Part shown: positions 12,511-23,455 of the stretch, piece after piece
Numbering within the stretch: the stretch's first letter is position 1
Layout of the letters: each line of letters starts with the position of its first letter
From: Streptomyces thinghirensis
GTDB taxonomy: Bacteria > Actinomycetota > Actinomycetia > Streptomycetales > Streptomycetaceae
DNA: 64,000 bases
Reading direction: 5' to 3'
Assembly: GCA_021502835.1 (NCBI GenBank)
Contig: JAKFGP010000015.1
Location: forward strand, 88,863-152,862
Program-made: the position numbers and the translations under genes
The notes under the pieces: generated by a model
Seen by the model: the letters and a program-made list of their open reading frames with translations, nothing else
What the model was told of the DNA's origin: nothing
The model's database searches: none

Positions 12511-13455
12511 GGTAGCCGAGCTGTGCCCGGCTTTCGCTACCGAGGGTGGCGGCGAGTTTGGCGATGTGGACGCGGGCGGTGCGGACGTTCATGCCGAGGC
12601 GGTCGGCTATGTCGGCGTCGGTGTGGCCTTCGATGAGGAGAGCGGCTATGGCGCGTTGGCGGGGGTGATGCCGTTGAGGGTGGGGGGTTCGACGCCGTGG
12701 GGGTGCATGGGGGTGGCGAGGCGCCAGAGGCGGTCGAAGGTGTTGATGAAGTAGGAGATCAGGGCGGGGTGGCGGACTTCCAGGGCGAGTGAGCGGTCGG
12801 CGCTGGCGGGGATGAAGGCGACCGTGCGATCCACGATGATGAGGCGTTCGGTGATCTCGTCGAGGGTGCGCCTCCACGTCGCCCGTCAGTTGCTCGTAGC
12901 GGGCGCGTGAGTATGCGGCGTGGCGTGCGGTGTGCTGGTAAAGCGCGCGCATGCGAGCGCTACGGTCGAGGAAGGCCTGGTCCCGCCTGATGGCCCCTTC
13001 GAGGATGTCGGGGCGTCTGGAGACCTTCGAATCGTAGGGCTGAATCGCCAGCAACCTCGTGCCTGCCCTCGACCATGGCTTCCTCGATGGCCTGCCCTGT
13101 GCGCTCCCTACTACTGAGGATTCTGAGTGCCGGAGTGTCCTCGCTCGCCGTCGCACGCGCGCCGAGGCGCATGAGGGGTTCGAAGACATCCGCCAGGCGT
13201 TCACCACGCCTTCGCTCGCGGGCTATGCGGTCTTCCGACGTGCGCAGCAGTCGTTGCAGGGCGACGGTCGGCGAAACGGGCTCCAACCTATTCAGGTTCT
13301 CGAGGGCCGGGTGGAGCAAGCCCTTGTCGAGCAGGCAGGGCCGCCGCTGCCGCGTGCGTGCCGGAGATGTACCCCTCGCGTAGTGCGCGGGCATAGAGCT
13401 CCAGACCCGCATCACACAACTCCTCCGATCCGTGACGGTGCGCCTCTGGGGTCAC
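12461..13455 (-). CDS. LuxR-type regulator, paralogue 2 (frameshifted)
   Basis: A second member of the local family, about 330 residues. It begins at GTG 13455 (TPEAHRHGSEELCDAGLEL) and contains CLLDKGLLHPALENLNRL, MRALYQHTARHAAYSRARYE, VDRTVAFIPASADRSLALEV, RHPALISYFINTFDRLWRL and the LuxR helix-turn-helix AIAALLIEGHTDADIADRLG MNVRTARVHIAKLAATLG. It ends in GILVPEPDRAR. The N-terminal half is more diverged from paralogues 1 and 3 than the C-terminal half. Paralogue 3 lies 26 bases upstream in the same direction. Breaks occur near 13360, 13030, 12875 and 12690. Confidence 0.78.
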
Positions 13456-13481
13456 ATGCAACTCTCTTCGTCGAAGGCGAG

Positions 13482-14431
13482 TCAGTGCTTCTGCGCCAGG
13501 AGCCCGGACTGGGCTATCAGGTAGCCGAGCTGGGCACGGCTTCCGCTTCCGAGAGCAACCGCCAGTTTCGCGATATGGGCTCGACAGGTGCGCACGTTCA
13601 TGCCGAGACGCCGGGCGATGGCCTCGTCGACGTGGCCCTCGACGAGCAGCTTGGCGATGGAGCGCTGGACGCCGGTGATCCCGTCCGTGGGGGGAGCATA
13701 AGCGGGTTCCTCGAGTAGCGGCACCGCACGGGCCCACAGTTGCTCGAACACCTTGACCAGATAGTCCACCAGGCCGGGGTGGCGAAGTTCCAGGGCAACT
13801 TGACGGTCGTCGCGCGCCGGGATGAAGGCCACAGTCCGATCAAAGATCATCAGCCGCTCGATGAGTTCCTCGAGGGTGCGGATCTCGACCTTGCCCTTCG
13901 CCATGATCTCCGCGTATGCGAGAGTGCCCTGACTGTGCCGGACAGTGTGCTGATACAGCGTGCGCATCGACACGCCCCGTTCGATGACGTCCTGAGCCTC
14001 GCTTCCAGAGCGGTGCCCAGTACGTGTTCACTGCGGCCTCCGCCCGGTTGGACGGTGAGCACTTCCGACTGGCACTCCGCCGTGGCGCGTTCTATGGCCG
14101 AGTTGATGCGCCTCGATTCCCTCATGCACCGTGACGGCATGCGTCTCGCCGGGGCTCTGTGCGCTGATGGCCATGAATGGCTCGAAGGAGTCGGCCAACT
14201 CGATGGCGAGGTGCCTGCGTTCCTGGATCTCTCGTTCCAGGGGATGCAGGCGCTGGAGCCAATCGCTGTGGCCGGCGGTACCGGCCGCAGCCAGTTCAGG
14301 TCATCCGGATCCGGGTGTAGCAGCGCGAACTCCAGCAGGCACGGGGCCGTCTCGGCTTCCGTACGAGCGATGCGTCCCAGACGAAGCGCGTCGGCGTACA
14401 GGCGTCCTCCGTCGTCACAGAGGTTCACCAT
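13482..14431 (-). CDS. LuxR-type regulator, paralogue 3 (frameshifted)
   Basis: A third paralogue, about 315 residues. It contains CLLEFALLHPDPDDLNWL, SEVLTVQPGGGRSEHVLG, MRTLYQHTVRHSQGTLAYAE, IRTLEELIERLMIFDRTVAF, LELRHPGLVDYLVKVFEQLW and the helix-turn-helix AKLLVEGHVDEAIARRLGMN VRTCRAHIAKLAVALG, ending SGLLAQKH. The start is uncertain: ATG 14431 is used, but homology to paralogue 1 (shared HPHG) extends about 10 codons further upstream without an obvious start. It is divergent from the peptide gene at 14581, and the shared 150-base intergenic region carries repeats suited to regulator binding. Confidence 0.78.
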
Positions 14432-14490
14432 CCCATGAGGATGCGTCCCGTTTATATCCGTATTAGGCAAATCTCCACCCCCAGGGTCCT

Positions 14491-14507
14491 GAACATGCAG
14501 GAACATG
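14491..14507. promoter_or_regulatory. Direct repeat GAACATG x2 in the LuxR/peptide intergenic region
   Basis: Two GAACATG heptamers begin ten bases apart (14491 and 14501), one helical turn, between the divergent LuxR paralogue 3 and the DLGWD peptide gene. The same-face spacing suits a LuxR-type operator. No binding has been shown. Confidence 0.4.
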
Positions 14508-14528
14508 ATGCACCGATCCTGTGGCTTT

Positions 14529-14552
14529 GACGTGGCTTGATGAGCCATCGTC
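14529..14552. promoter_or_regulatory. Inverted repeat upstream of DLGWD peptide gene
   Basis: GACGTGGCT and AGCCA-T-CGTC pair around a TGATG loop with one bulged base. It lies about 30 bases before the peptide start, next to a TTGACG (14527-14532) that could be a -35 box. It may be an operator or a leader hairpin. Confidence 0.4.
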
Positions 14553-14580
14553 TTGAAGGCGGGGGAGAGACACCGGGGAA

Positions 14581-14773
14581 GTGAGGACGAAGCCCATCAT
14601 GTGCAAGAGAATGCTTCGCTCGATGCTTGCCGTTGCCTTCTCCGCAGGGCTGGTCTTCGGTACGGCGACCGGTTTGGACCTCGGCTGGGACAGCAGCAAG
14701 TTCGTCGTGGACCGACGCCAAGGGCGTGCCCGACCTTGGCTGGGATGTGGTGCAGGCAGGTGTAAGGGTATGA
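14581..14773 (+). CDS. Small secreted peptide with duplicated DLGWD motif (one frameshift)
   Basis: A tiny gene not matching any family I can name. From ATG 14599 (or GTG 14581) it encodes a signal-peptide-like start, MCKRMLRSMLAVAFSAGL then VFGTATG, followed by LDLGWDSSKFVVD. After one missing base near 14710 the reading continues TDAKGVPDLGWDVVQAGVRV and stops at TGA 14771-14773. That stop overlaps the next ATG as ATGA, which independently supports the corrected frame. The result is about 57-63 residues with two DLGWD pentapeptides roughly 20 residues apart. The gene is divergent from a cluster of LuxR-type regulators, suggesting an exported signal or RiPP-like precursor. That role is inference only. 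Confidence 0.6.
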
Positions 14774-15169
14774 CCACCCCGCCTGACGACCGCTCCTTCC
14801 GTCGTGAAATGGCCACCGCCTACCGCTCCGGCTGGCACTTCATCGACCTGGTCACCGCGATCCCCCACGCCGGTGACTCCCTGATGGTGACCGTCTTCGG
14901 CGAGCCGGTCGTCGTCACGTTGGACGAGGACGGCGACGTACGGGCGTACCGGTGTCTGCGGCGGCCTCGGGGGGCGCCGCAGCCCGTGCGGTGCGCCATC
15001 CGATACGGAATGATCTTTGTGAACCTGGACCAGAGGGACCACCGGCTCGCGCAGCCGGAGGACCCCGAAGTGAGGACCATCTCGGCCACCCCCCGCAGCG
15101 CCCGACGCGATTCCCCGTCGTTACAAATCGCTCAGGTGCTTCCCCGGCGGCGGCGTCACCGTGACCTGA
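14770..15169 (+). CDS. Rieske-like protein lacking cluster ligands (hypothetical)
   Basis: About 110-130 residues beginning MTTPPDDRSFRREMATAYRS. The middle part, SLMVTVFGEPVVVTLDEDGD then VRAYRCLRRPRG, resembles the first strands of a ring-hydroxylase Rieske domain. It then jumps to VRCAIRYGMIFVNLD, which matches the later RYG-x-IFVNLD strand of such proteins. The CxH and CxxH ligands are absent, so no 2Fe-2S cluster is expected. The ATG overlaps the peptide stop (ATGA). The stop is ambiguous: stops in two frames (15164, 15169) fall inside the terminator stem. Its role beside the peptide gene is unknown. Confidence 0.6.
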
Positions 15170-15184
15170 ACACGGTGACGCCGC
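15150..15184 (+). terminator. Strong terminator hairpin before clpB
   Basis: A perfect 14-bp stem, GCGGCGTCACCGTG with CACGGTGACGCCGC, around a seven-base loop, followed by TGTCGTTTT. It ends the peptide/Rieske-like unit. Confidence 0.85.
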
Positions 15185-15303
15185 TGTCGTTTTCGGCGGC
15201 ATTTCGGGGTATCGGCCCTGCTCCCAGGCTGGCCGAAAAGGCTCTCGTGCGGGGGAAGTGGGCACCCTGGTGGCATCCGGCGGGAACCCGCGCCCGTTTC
15301 CTC

Positions 15304-15324
15304 CTTGAGTGGAATAGACTCAAC
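15304..15324 (+). promoter_or_regulatory. HAIR (HspR operator) of clpB
   Basis: CTTGAGT-N7-ACTCAAC, one base off the HAIR consensus, 78 bases upstream of the clpB GTG. It places clpB in the HspR regulon, as is known for Streptomyces. Confidence 0.9.
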
Positions 15325-15401
15325 TTTGTGTACGTTGTCTGAGTCAGCACTGGGAGACATGGCCGACCGCCGACGGCCGACACGAGGAGGAGAGCCAGAA
15401 C

Positions 15402-17993
<2,592 letters not shown>

Positions 17994-18029
17994 GGCGCGG
18001 CAAGGCGCTGGAGGCGCGGTGCGATGCGC

Positions 18030-18065
18030 GGCGGCCCGTCACCCCCCGGTGGGTGGCGGGCCGCC
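18030..18065. terminator. Terminator hairpin after clpB
   Basis: GGCGGCCCG and CGGGCCGCC arms with a partly paired GTCACCC/GGGTGGC inner stem. It lies between clpB and a possible convergent small gene. Confidence 0.7.
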
Positions 18066-18070
18066 GTGCG

Positions 18071-18364
18071 TCACACGGTGAGGTCGACGTCGACGTCGCC
18101 GCCCGCGCGGAACTCCGTCGTGGGCGCGGGCGCGTCCGGGCAGGTGTGCGCCGGCCGGTCCTGGACACCGCATGCCCGGCATGCGGGAGGTCGCGCTGTG
18201 TCGAATGCCCTGGAAGCCCCTGCATCGTGCACCTCCCGACCGGCCGCGCGCCGTCCGGCAGGGCGGCCTCGCCGGCGTTCCGGTCGTCCGGTTCGGGTCC
18301 GCGTGCCCTCGCCGCCGCGTTCCGTGTCCGCCCCATGGCCCGCGTCCGTCCGCCCGGCGTCCAC
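18071..18364 (-). CDS. Hypothetical small protein with four cysteines
   Basis: A 97-residue reading frame on the minus strand, Arg/Gly-rich at the N-terminus. Its C-terminal half (ACRACGVQDRPAHTCPDAPA, then AGGDVDVDLTV) shows strong third-position GC and CxxC...C spacing that could bind a metal. It ends just before the clpB terminator, in convergent orientation. The N-terminal half has weaker codon bias, so the real start may be further in. I do not recognise a family. Confidence 0.4.
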   Translation of the reverse strand: MDAGRTDAGHGADTERGGEGTRTRTGRPERRRGRPAGRRAAGREVHDAGASRAFDTARPPACRACGVQDRPAHTCPDAPAPTTEFRAGGDVDVDLTV

Positions 18365-18472
18365 CCGACCGGCCGGATCATGTCAGCCCAGGGCTGACAG
18401 GCCCCCCGGCGGGCTGCCACGCCCCTCCCCGTATGGGGAGGATGGCCAGATCCGTACGAAGGGAAATTCACG

Positions 18473-19022
18473 GTGACCATCGATCCGTCCTCGATTCCGA
18501 ACTCGGGGCAAGCAGCCCGAGCCGCAGTCCCAAGGACCGGCGGGCCCCGTCGTCCCGGATCAGGATCTTGTAAGCAGCTCCTCGAACAGATGGAGCTGAA
18601 GTATGTCGTCGACGACGAGGGTGACCTCGCGGCGCCGTGGGAGCAGTTCCGTACGTACTTCATGTTCCGCGGCGAGGGTGACCAGCAGGTCTTCTCGGTG
18701 CGGACGTTCTACGACCGGCCTCACCAGATCGACGAGAAGCCGCAGCTGCTGGAGTCGATCGACGACTGGAACCGGCGCACCCTGTGGCCCAAGGTGTACT
18801 CCCACACCCACGACGACGGCACCGTCCGCCTGATCGGCGAGGCGCAGATGCTGATCGGCATGGGCATCAGCCTGGAGCACTTCGTCTCCTCGACGGTCAG
18901 CCTGGGTCCGCGCCGCCATCGAGTTCGACCGGTGGCTCGTGGAGCAGCTCGGCCTGGAGCAGGAGGTCAACGAGTCGGAGAAGCCGACGGACGAGGACGG
19001 CCGAATAGTCCGTCCCGTGTGA
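18473..19022 (+). CDS. YbjN-domain protein (frameshifted)
   Basis: A soluble protein of about 182 residues of the YbjN/secretion-chaperone-like fold. The conserved central part is QLLEQMELKYVVDDEGDL, TYFMFRGEGDQQVFSVRTF, WPKVYSHTHDDGTVRLIGE and MGISLEHFVSSTVS. After a break near 18905 it continues AIEFDRWLVEQLGLEQEV and ends RIVRPV. The start is GTG 18473, and breaks near 18500 and 18560 affect the Pro/Gln-rich N-terminus. The molecular role of this family in actinobacteria is not known. Confidence 0.82.
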
Positions 19023-19023
19023 G

Positions 19024-19065
19024 GAGAGCCCGGCCCGGCGGTGATGATGCCGGGGCCGGGCTCTC
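19024..19065. terminator. Bidirectional terminator
   Basis: GAGAGCCCGGCCCGGC and GCCGGGGCCGGGCTCTC form a long near-perfect stem around a nine-base loop, between the convergent YbjN and aminotransferase genes. Confidence 0.85.
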
Positions 19066-19070
19066 ACCGT

Positions 19071-20270
19071 TCACCCCGCCAGCGTCTTCAGCCGCCGCAC
19101 CGCCTCTTCCAGTACCGAGGTCCGCTTGCAGAACGCGAAGCGGACGAAGGGGGCGCCCGCCTCACGGTGGTCGTAGAAGACCGCGTTGGGGACGGCGACG
19201 ACGCCGGCCCGTTCCGGCAGGCCGCGGCAGAAGGCGAAGCCGTCGCTCTCGCCGAGGGGGCGGATGTCGGTGGTGACGAAGTACGTCCCGGCGGGGCGGT
19301 AGACGCCGAAGCCCGCCTCTGCCAGGCCCGCCGCCAGCAGGTCCCGCTTGGCCTGCATGTCCGCGCGGTAGGCGGTGAAGTAGGAGTCGGGCAGCGCGAG
19401 GGCCTCGGCGACCGCGTACTGGAAGGGCCCGGAGGCCACGTACGTCAGGTACTGCTTGGCCGAGCGGACCGCCGTGACCAGGGCGGGCGAGGCGGTGATC
19501 CAGCCGACCTTCCAGCCCGTGAAGGGAGTACGTCTTGCCGGCCGACCCGATGGTCACCGTGCGCTCGCGCATCCCGGGGAAGCTCGCCAGGGGATGTGCT
19601 CGGCCGTGTCGAAGACCAGGTGCTCGTAGACCTCGTCCGTCACCACCAGCAGGTCCCGTTCCACGGCCAGCTCGGCGATGGCCGCCAGCTCGTCGCGGGT
19701 CAGGACGGTGCCCGTCGGGTTGTGGGGGGTGTTCAGCAGCAGCAGGCGGGTGCGGTCGGTGACCGCGTCGCGCAGTTCGTCGAGGTCGAGGCGGAAGGTG
19801 CCCTCGTGCGGGCGCAGGGTCACGGGTACGCGCGTACCGCCCGCCATCGCGATGCAGGCCGCGTACGAGTCGTAGTACGGCTCCAGCGCCACGACCTCGT
19901 CGCCGGGCTCCAGCAGGGCGAGCAGGGAGGCGGCGATGGCCTCCGTGGCGCCGGCCGTGACCAGGACCTCGGTGTCCGGGTCGTAGGACAGGCCGTAGCG
20001 GCGCTCCTGGTGGGCGGCGACGGCGGTACGCAGCTCCGGGACGCCGGGGCCCGGCGGGTACTGGTTGCCGCGTCCGTCGCGCAGCGCCCGTACGGCGGCC
20101 CTCCTGATCTCCTCGGGACCGTCGGTGTCCGGGAAACCCTGGCCCAGGTTGATCGCCCCGGTCCGCACGGCCAGGGCGGACATCTCCGCGAAGATCGTCG
20201 TCCCGAACTCGGCGAGCCGGCGGTTGAGGAAGGGGCGGGCGCTGGAGCTCATGGAGGTCATGGAGGTCAT
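19071..20270 (-). CDS. PLP-dependent class I/II aminotransferase (frameshifted)
   Basis: A fold-type I aminotransferase of about 398 residues. It shows GAINLGQGFPDTDGPEEI, NQYPPGPGVPELRTAVA, VTAGATEAIAASLLALLEPG, LLLLNTPHNPTGTVL, VVTDEVYEHLVFD and the PLP-lysine region TIGSAGKTYSLHG-WKVGW, then SGPFQYAVAEAL and FVRFAFCKR. The GxGFPD and NTPHNPTG signatures resemble the kynurenine/methionine aminotransferase branch. Breaks near 19592 and 19527 fall around the lysine loop. It is often annotated as an aspartate or methionine aminotransferase, and the substrate is not decidable from sequence. The ATG at 20270 is preceded in frame by other ATGs. Confidence 0.88.
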
Positions 20271-20454
20271 CCTGTGCCGAACCTCTGGAGTTCCTCAACT
20301 CTGCTTTGGGGCGTGGTGGAGAGGGGCATCTCCCGTTCACGCAACGAACTTCGCAGCGTCACAACGAGCTTCGAACAGAGAGCGAGGCGCCCAACGGGGG
20401 GCTGCTTCGGGGGAACTCCGGGCGCGAGCCCGGGAAGCGGAAGGAGGTGGCGCC

Positions 20455-20707
20455 ATGGTCACCGGCATCATCCTGATCGTGGTCGGCGCCCTGGTGGTCC
20501 GGGGGCTCATGGCGGGCGCGCGGAGCGGCGGCGGAGGCGGCCGCGCCCGAGGCCGCGGCCGCCGGAACAGCTGGTGGGCCGACGGCTCGTCGTCCGGCGG
20601 GCACAACACAGGCTCCTCCCTGCGGCGGAGGCTCGTCCTGCGGAGGCGGGTCGTCGTCCTGCGGGGGAGGAGGGGGCGGCGGCGGATGCGGAGGAGGCGG
20701 CGGCTGA
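20455..20707 (+). CDS. Small membrane protein with Cys/Gly-rich tail (one frameshift)
   Basis: A protein of about 84 residues with a perfect AAGGAGGT ribosome-binding site before ATG 20455. One N-terminal helix, MVTGIILIVVGALVVRGLMA, is followed by a basic Gly/Arg linker, then WWADGSSSGGHN. One missing base near 20620 restores a tail of SSCGGG-type repeats (four cysteines separated by glycines) to TGA 20707. It resembles Gly/Cys-rich tails seen in some actinobacterial membrane peptides. The function is unknown. A terminator follows at 20796. Confidence 0.7.
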
Positions 20708-20795
20708 CACGGGGCAGCCGAGCCTTCGCAGGGGGAACCGCATCCCCGTCACGGGGCTCGCACCTGGGAGCGGGTCCCGCGCCCCATCACGAGTG

Positions 20796-20820
20796 CCCGC
20801 CGGGAAACCCACCCGGCGGG
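20796..20820 (+). terminator. Terminator hairpin
   Basis: A perfect 9-bp stem CCCGCCGGG/CCCGGCGGG with a seven-base loop, downstream of the Cys/Gly-rich membrane peptide gene. Confidence 0.75.
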
Positions 20821-20929
20821 CGCTCCCACGCACCGGTGCGCGCCGCACGGGCGGGGTGTGCGCCCTGGTTGAACAGTTGAGCTGTGGAGCCCCTGAGGGA
20901 TGGAAACCCCACGAAGTTGGGTAAAAACG

Positions 20930-20946
20930 CTGTGGCGGCGCCACAG
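20930..20946. promoter_or_regulatory. Short palindrome CTGTGGC-GGC-GCCACAG
   Basis: A perfect 7-bp inverted repeat with a three-base centre in the intergenic region upstream of the DUF2617 gene. It could be an operator or a small hairpin. No regulator is evident. Confidence 0.35.
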
Positions 20947-21102
20947 TTCATGATTCCCTCTCCATCACCAACGCAGCTCCTCGGACGACCTGTTGACCCC
21001 CTCCTGACCGGCCGACTGGGCTGAGCGGGCCGCATCCCCGGCAGTGACCGGGATGCGCAGGCCCCACACCTTCCTCTCCTTGTGTGCTTGCGGAGCCGAT
21101 CC

Positions 21103-21639
21103 ATGCTCACGACCCTGAAAACCTCCTACACCGACACGCGCGCGGCCGACCTCGCCTGGGCCCTGGGGCGCGAGCCGCTGCCCGCGCTCGCCAGTCTCGA
21201 TCTCGAACTGACGGGCGCGAAAATGCAGTTGAGACTCCTGGGGGCCTCCCATCAAGTCCTGCTGGAGGAGGAGCGGGGAAGCTGTTCGGAGACGGTGGCG
21301 TGCATCCCCGGCAGCAGCACCCCCTTCCGGCTGGGCGTCGCCAAGCGGAAGGGCGACTGGGAGTACGAGTTCGCCGCTCGCGTGGAGGTGCTGACGCCGG
21401 GCTCCTTCGCCGGACGTGCCCAGGAGCTGCTGGCCTTGGTCGCCGACCACCCGCACGGGCTGGCCGGAGTCTTCCCCGGCAATCCGCACGCCTTCACCGC
21501 GCTGCTGGCCCATCGGCACGAGGGGCAGGTGCACTGGCGGACCTGGCACGCCTATCCGCAGGACGGCCACCTGGTGGCGACCCGGACCCGGGTGGGTGTC
21601 CGGGTGCCGACGTCGCAGCTCAGCCCGTCCGAGGTGTGA
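21103..21639 (+). CDS. DUF2617 family protein
   Basis: An intact gene of 178 codons from ATG 21103, with GGAG seven bases upstream. Family-typical stretches are [71 protein letters not shown] and [18 protein letters not shown]. No catalytic motif is visible and the family has no assigned function. It lies upstream of the aminopropyltransferase in the same direction, with a 120-base gap that carries a palindromic operator-like site. Confidence 0.88.
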   Translation: MLTTLKTSYTDTRAADLAWALGREPLPALASLDLELTGAKMQLRLLGASHQVLLEEERGSCSETVACIPGSSTPFRLGVAKRKGDWEYEFAARVEVLTPGSFAGRAQELLALVADHPHGLAGVFPGNPHAFTALLAHRHEGQVHWRTWHAYPQDGHLVATRTRVGVRVPTSQLSPSEV

Positions 21640-21740
21640 GCGGGTGCGGGGCGGGGGTCCGGGCGGTCCTGGGCGGGATAAACCTGTGGTGCCCGACAGA
21701 ACGTCAGTTTCACGTGTGGGTGACGAAGCGCAGTGCTGTA

Positions 21741-21755
21741 GTGACGTAACGTCAC
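21741..21755 (+). promoter_or_regulatory. Perfect palindrome GTGACGT-A-ACGTCAC before aminopropyltransferase
   Basis: A 15-base perfect palindrome with a single central base, ending four bases before the GTG start at 21759. A bound protein here would block transcription or initiation, so it is a good operator candidate. Confidence 0.5.
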
Positions 21756-21758
21756 CCC

Positions 21759-23450
21759 GTGATCGAACCGCACGCGCCTGCCCCGCCCGGCTCTCCGCCG
21801 TCCTGGGGCGGCCCCGGCGGCTCTCCCGATTCAGCCGGCGGTACGCCCGGTGCCTCCGGGCCCGGTGGGCCGGCCCGGCTGCCCGTCCGGCCGGCCGTCG
21901 GGCGGTTCCTGGTGCTGGCCGGTGTGTTCGTCTGCGCGGCCTGTGGGCTCGTGTACGAACTCGAACTCGTCGCCCTCGCCTCGTACCTGATCGGCGACTC
22001 GGTCACCCAGGCGTCCGTCGTCCTGTCCGTCATGGTCTTCGCCATGGGCCTCGGCTCGCTCGCCGCCAAACGGCTGCGCAGGTTCGCGGCGGCCGGCTTC
22101 GGCGCGGTCGAGGCCGTCCTCGCCCTCGTCGGCGGCTCCAGCGCGATGGTGCTGTACGCCGTTTTCGCCTGGACCGGAGGCTGGGCGGCCTGTGGGCCGA
22201 CGGCCCGCGCTTCCTCCTGGTCGCCTTCTCGCTCACCATCGGCATGCTGATCGGCGCGGAGGTACCGCTGCTGATGGAGCTGATCCAGCGCGTCCGCCGT
22301 CAGGACGCGGGCGGCGCCGTCGCCGACCTGTTCGCCGCGACTACGTCGGCGCGCTCGTCGGCGGCCTCGCCTTCCCCTTCGTACTGCTGCCCTTCCTCGG
22401 CCAGCTGACCGGCGCACTGCTCACCGGCACCGTCAACGCGCTCGTCGGCGCGGCCCTGGTCCTCGGCCTGTTCCGGCGGGACATGACCCGCCGGGCCCGT
22501 TGGCTGCTGCTGACCGCCAACGCCGTCGTACTCCGCCCTGCTCGCCACGGCGACCGTCCTCGCCGACGACTTCGAACGCGCCGCCCGGCACGCCGTGTAC
22601 GGCCAGGGACGTCCGCGTGGCCGTGAAGACCGACGTGCAGGAGGTCGTCCTCACCGGCGACGCCGACGGTCGGCCGCTCGACCTGTTCCTGGACGGCCGG
22701 CTGCGGGCCGGCGGCAGCGGCGAGCGGCGGTACCACGAGGCCCTGGTGCACCCCGCCATGAGCGGCCCGCACGCGCGCGTGCTGATCCTCGGAGGCGGCG
22801 ACGGCCTCGCCGCGCGGGAGGTGCTGCGCCACCCGGACGTGCGCCGCGTCGACGTCGTCGAACTCGACCCTGGGCTCGCCCGGCTGGCCCGGCACGACCC
22901 CGGACTGTCCGAGCTGAACGAGCACGCCTACGGTGATCCGCGCGTCCACGCCATCACGGCGGACGCCTTCCACCGGCTGCGCTCGACGCCCACCGCGACG
23001 TACGACGTGGTGATCTCGGACCTGCCCGACCCGGGCCTCACGGCCAGTACAAAGCTGTACTCGCAGGAGTTCTACGGCCTGCTCCGGCGGGTGCTCGCCC
23101 CCGACGGGCGGCTGGTCGTGCACGCCGGTCCGCTCTCCGCCCGCCCTCGGGCCTTCTGGACGGTGGACGCGACGCTCCACGCGGCCGGTCTGCGGACCGC
23201 CCCCACCGTGTCGCCGCCCGGACACCGGCCTCGCACCGGACCCCGACCGCACGGCCGCCACCCTGAACGCCCCCCGCGACTGGGGCTTCCTCCTGGCCGC
23301 CCGCACGCCCCCCGCCCTGCGGCTCGAACCGACGGGCCCCCGCCCGAGCACCCCTCACGCCCCGGTCCCTGGCCCAGGACGCCCGCGCCGCGTCCCGCGC
23401 CCGGATCGACGACCTGCCGCCGTCGACGCTGGTACATCCGCCGGTACTGA
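21759..23450 (+). CDS. Membrane-anchored polyamine aminopropyltransferase (spermidine synthase-like), frameshifted
   Basis: A protein of about 560 residues. A Pro/Gly-rich N-terminus leads to several membrane helices ([76 protein letters not shown]). A C-terminal SAM-type spermidine-synthase domain follows with [55 protein letters not shown] and [20 protein letters not shown]. This is the long actinobacterial form. Its true product is unproven and need not be spermidine. Breaks lie near 22188, 22340, 22530, 22610, 23205 and 23370. The stop near 23450 abuts a 17-bp minisatellite. Confidence 0.87.
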
Positions 23451-23455
23451 GCCCG

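Noticed and set aside
11464..15169. Lanthipeptide or other known RiPP cluster
   Set aside because: No lanthionine synthetase, YcaO, radical SAM or dedicated protease or transporter is visible nearby. The peptide is therefore reported only as an unclassified secreted peptide.
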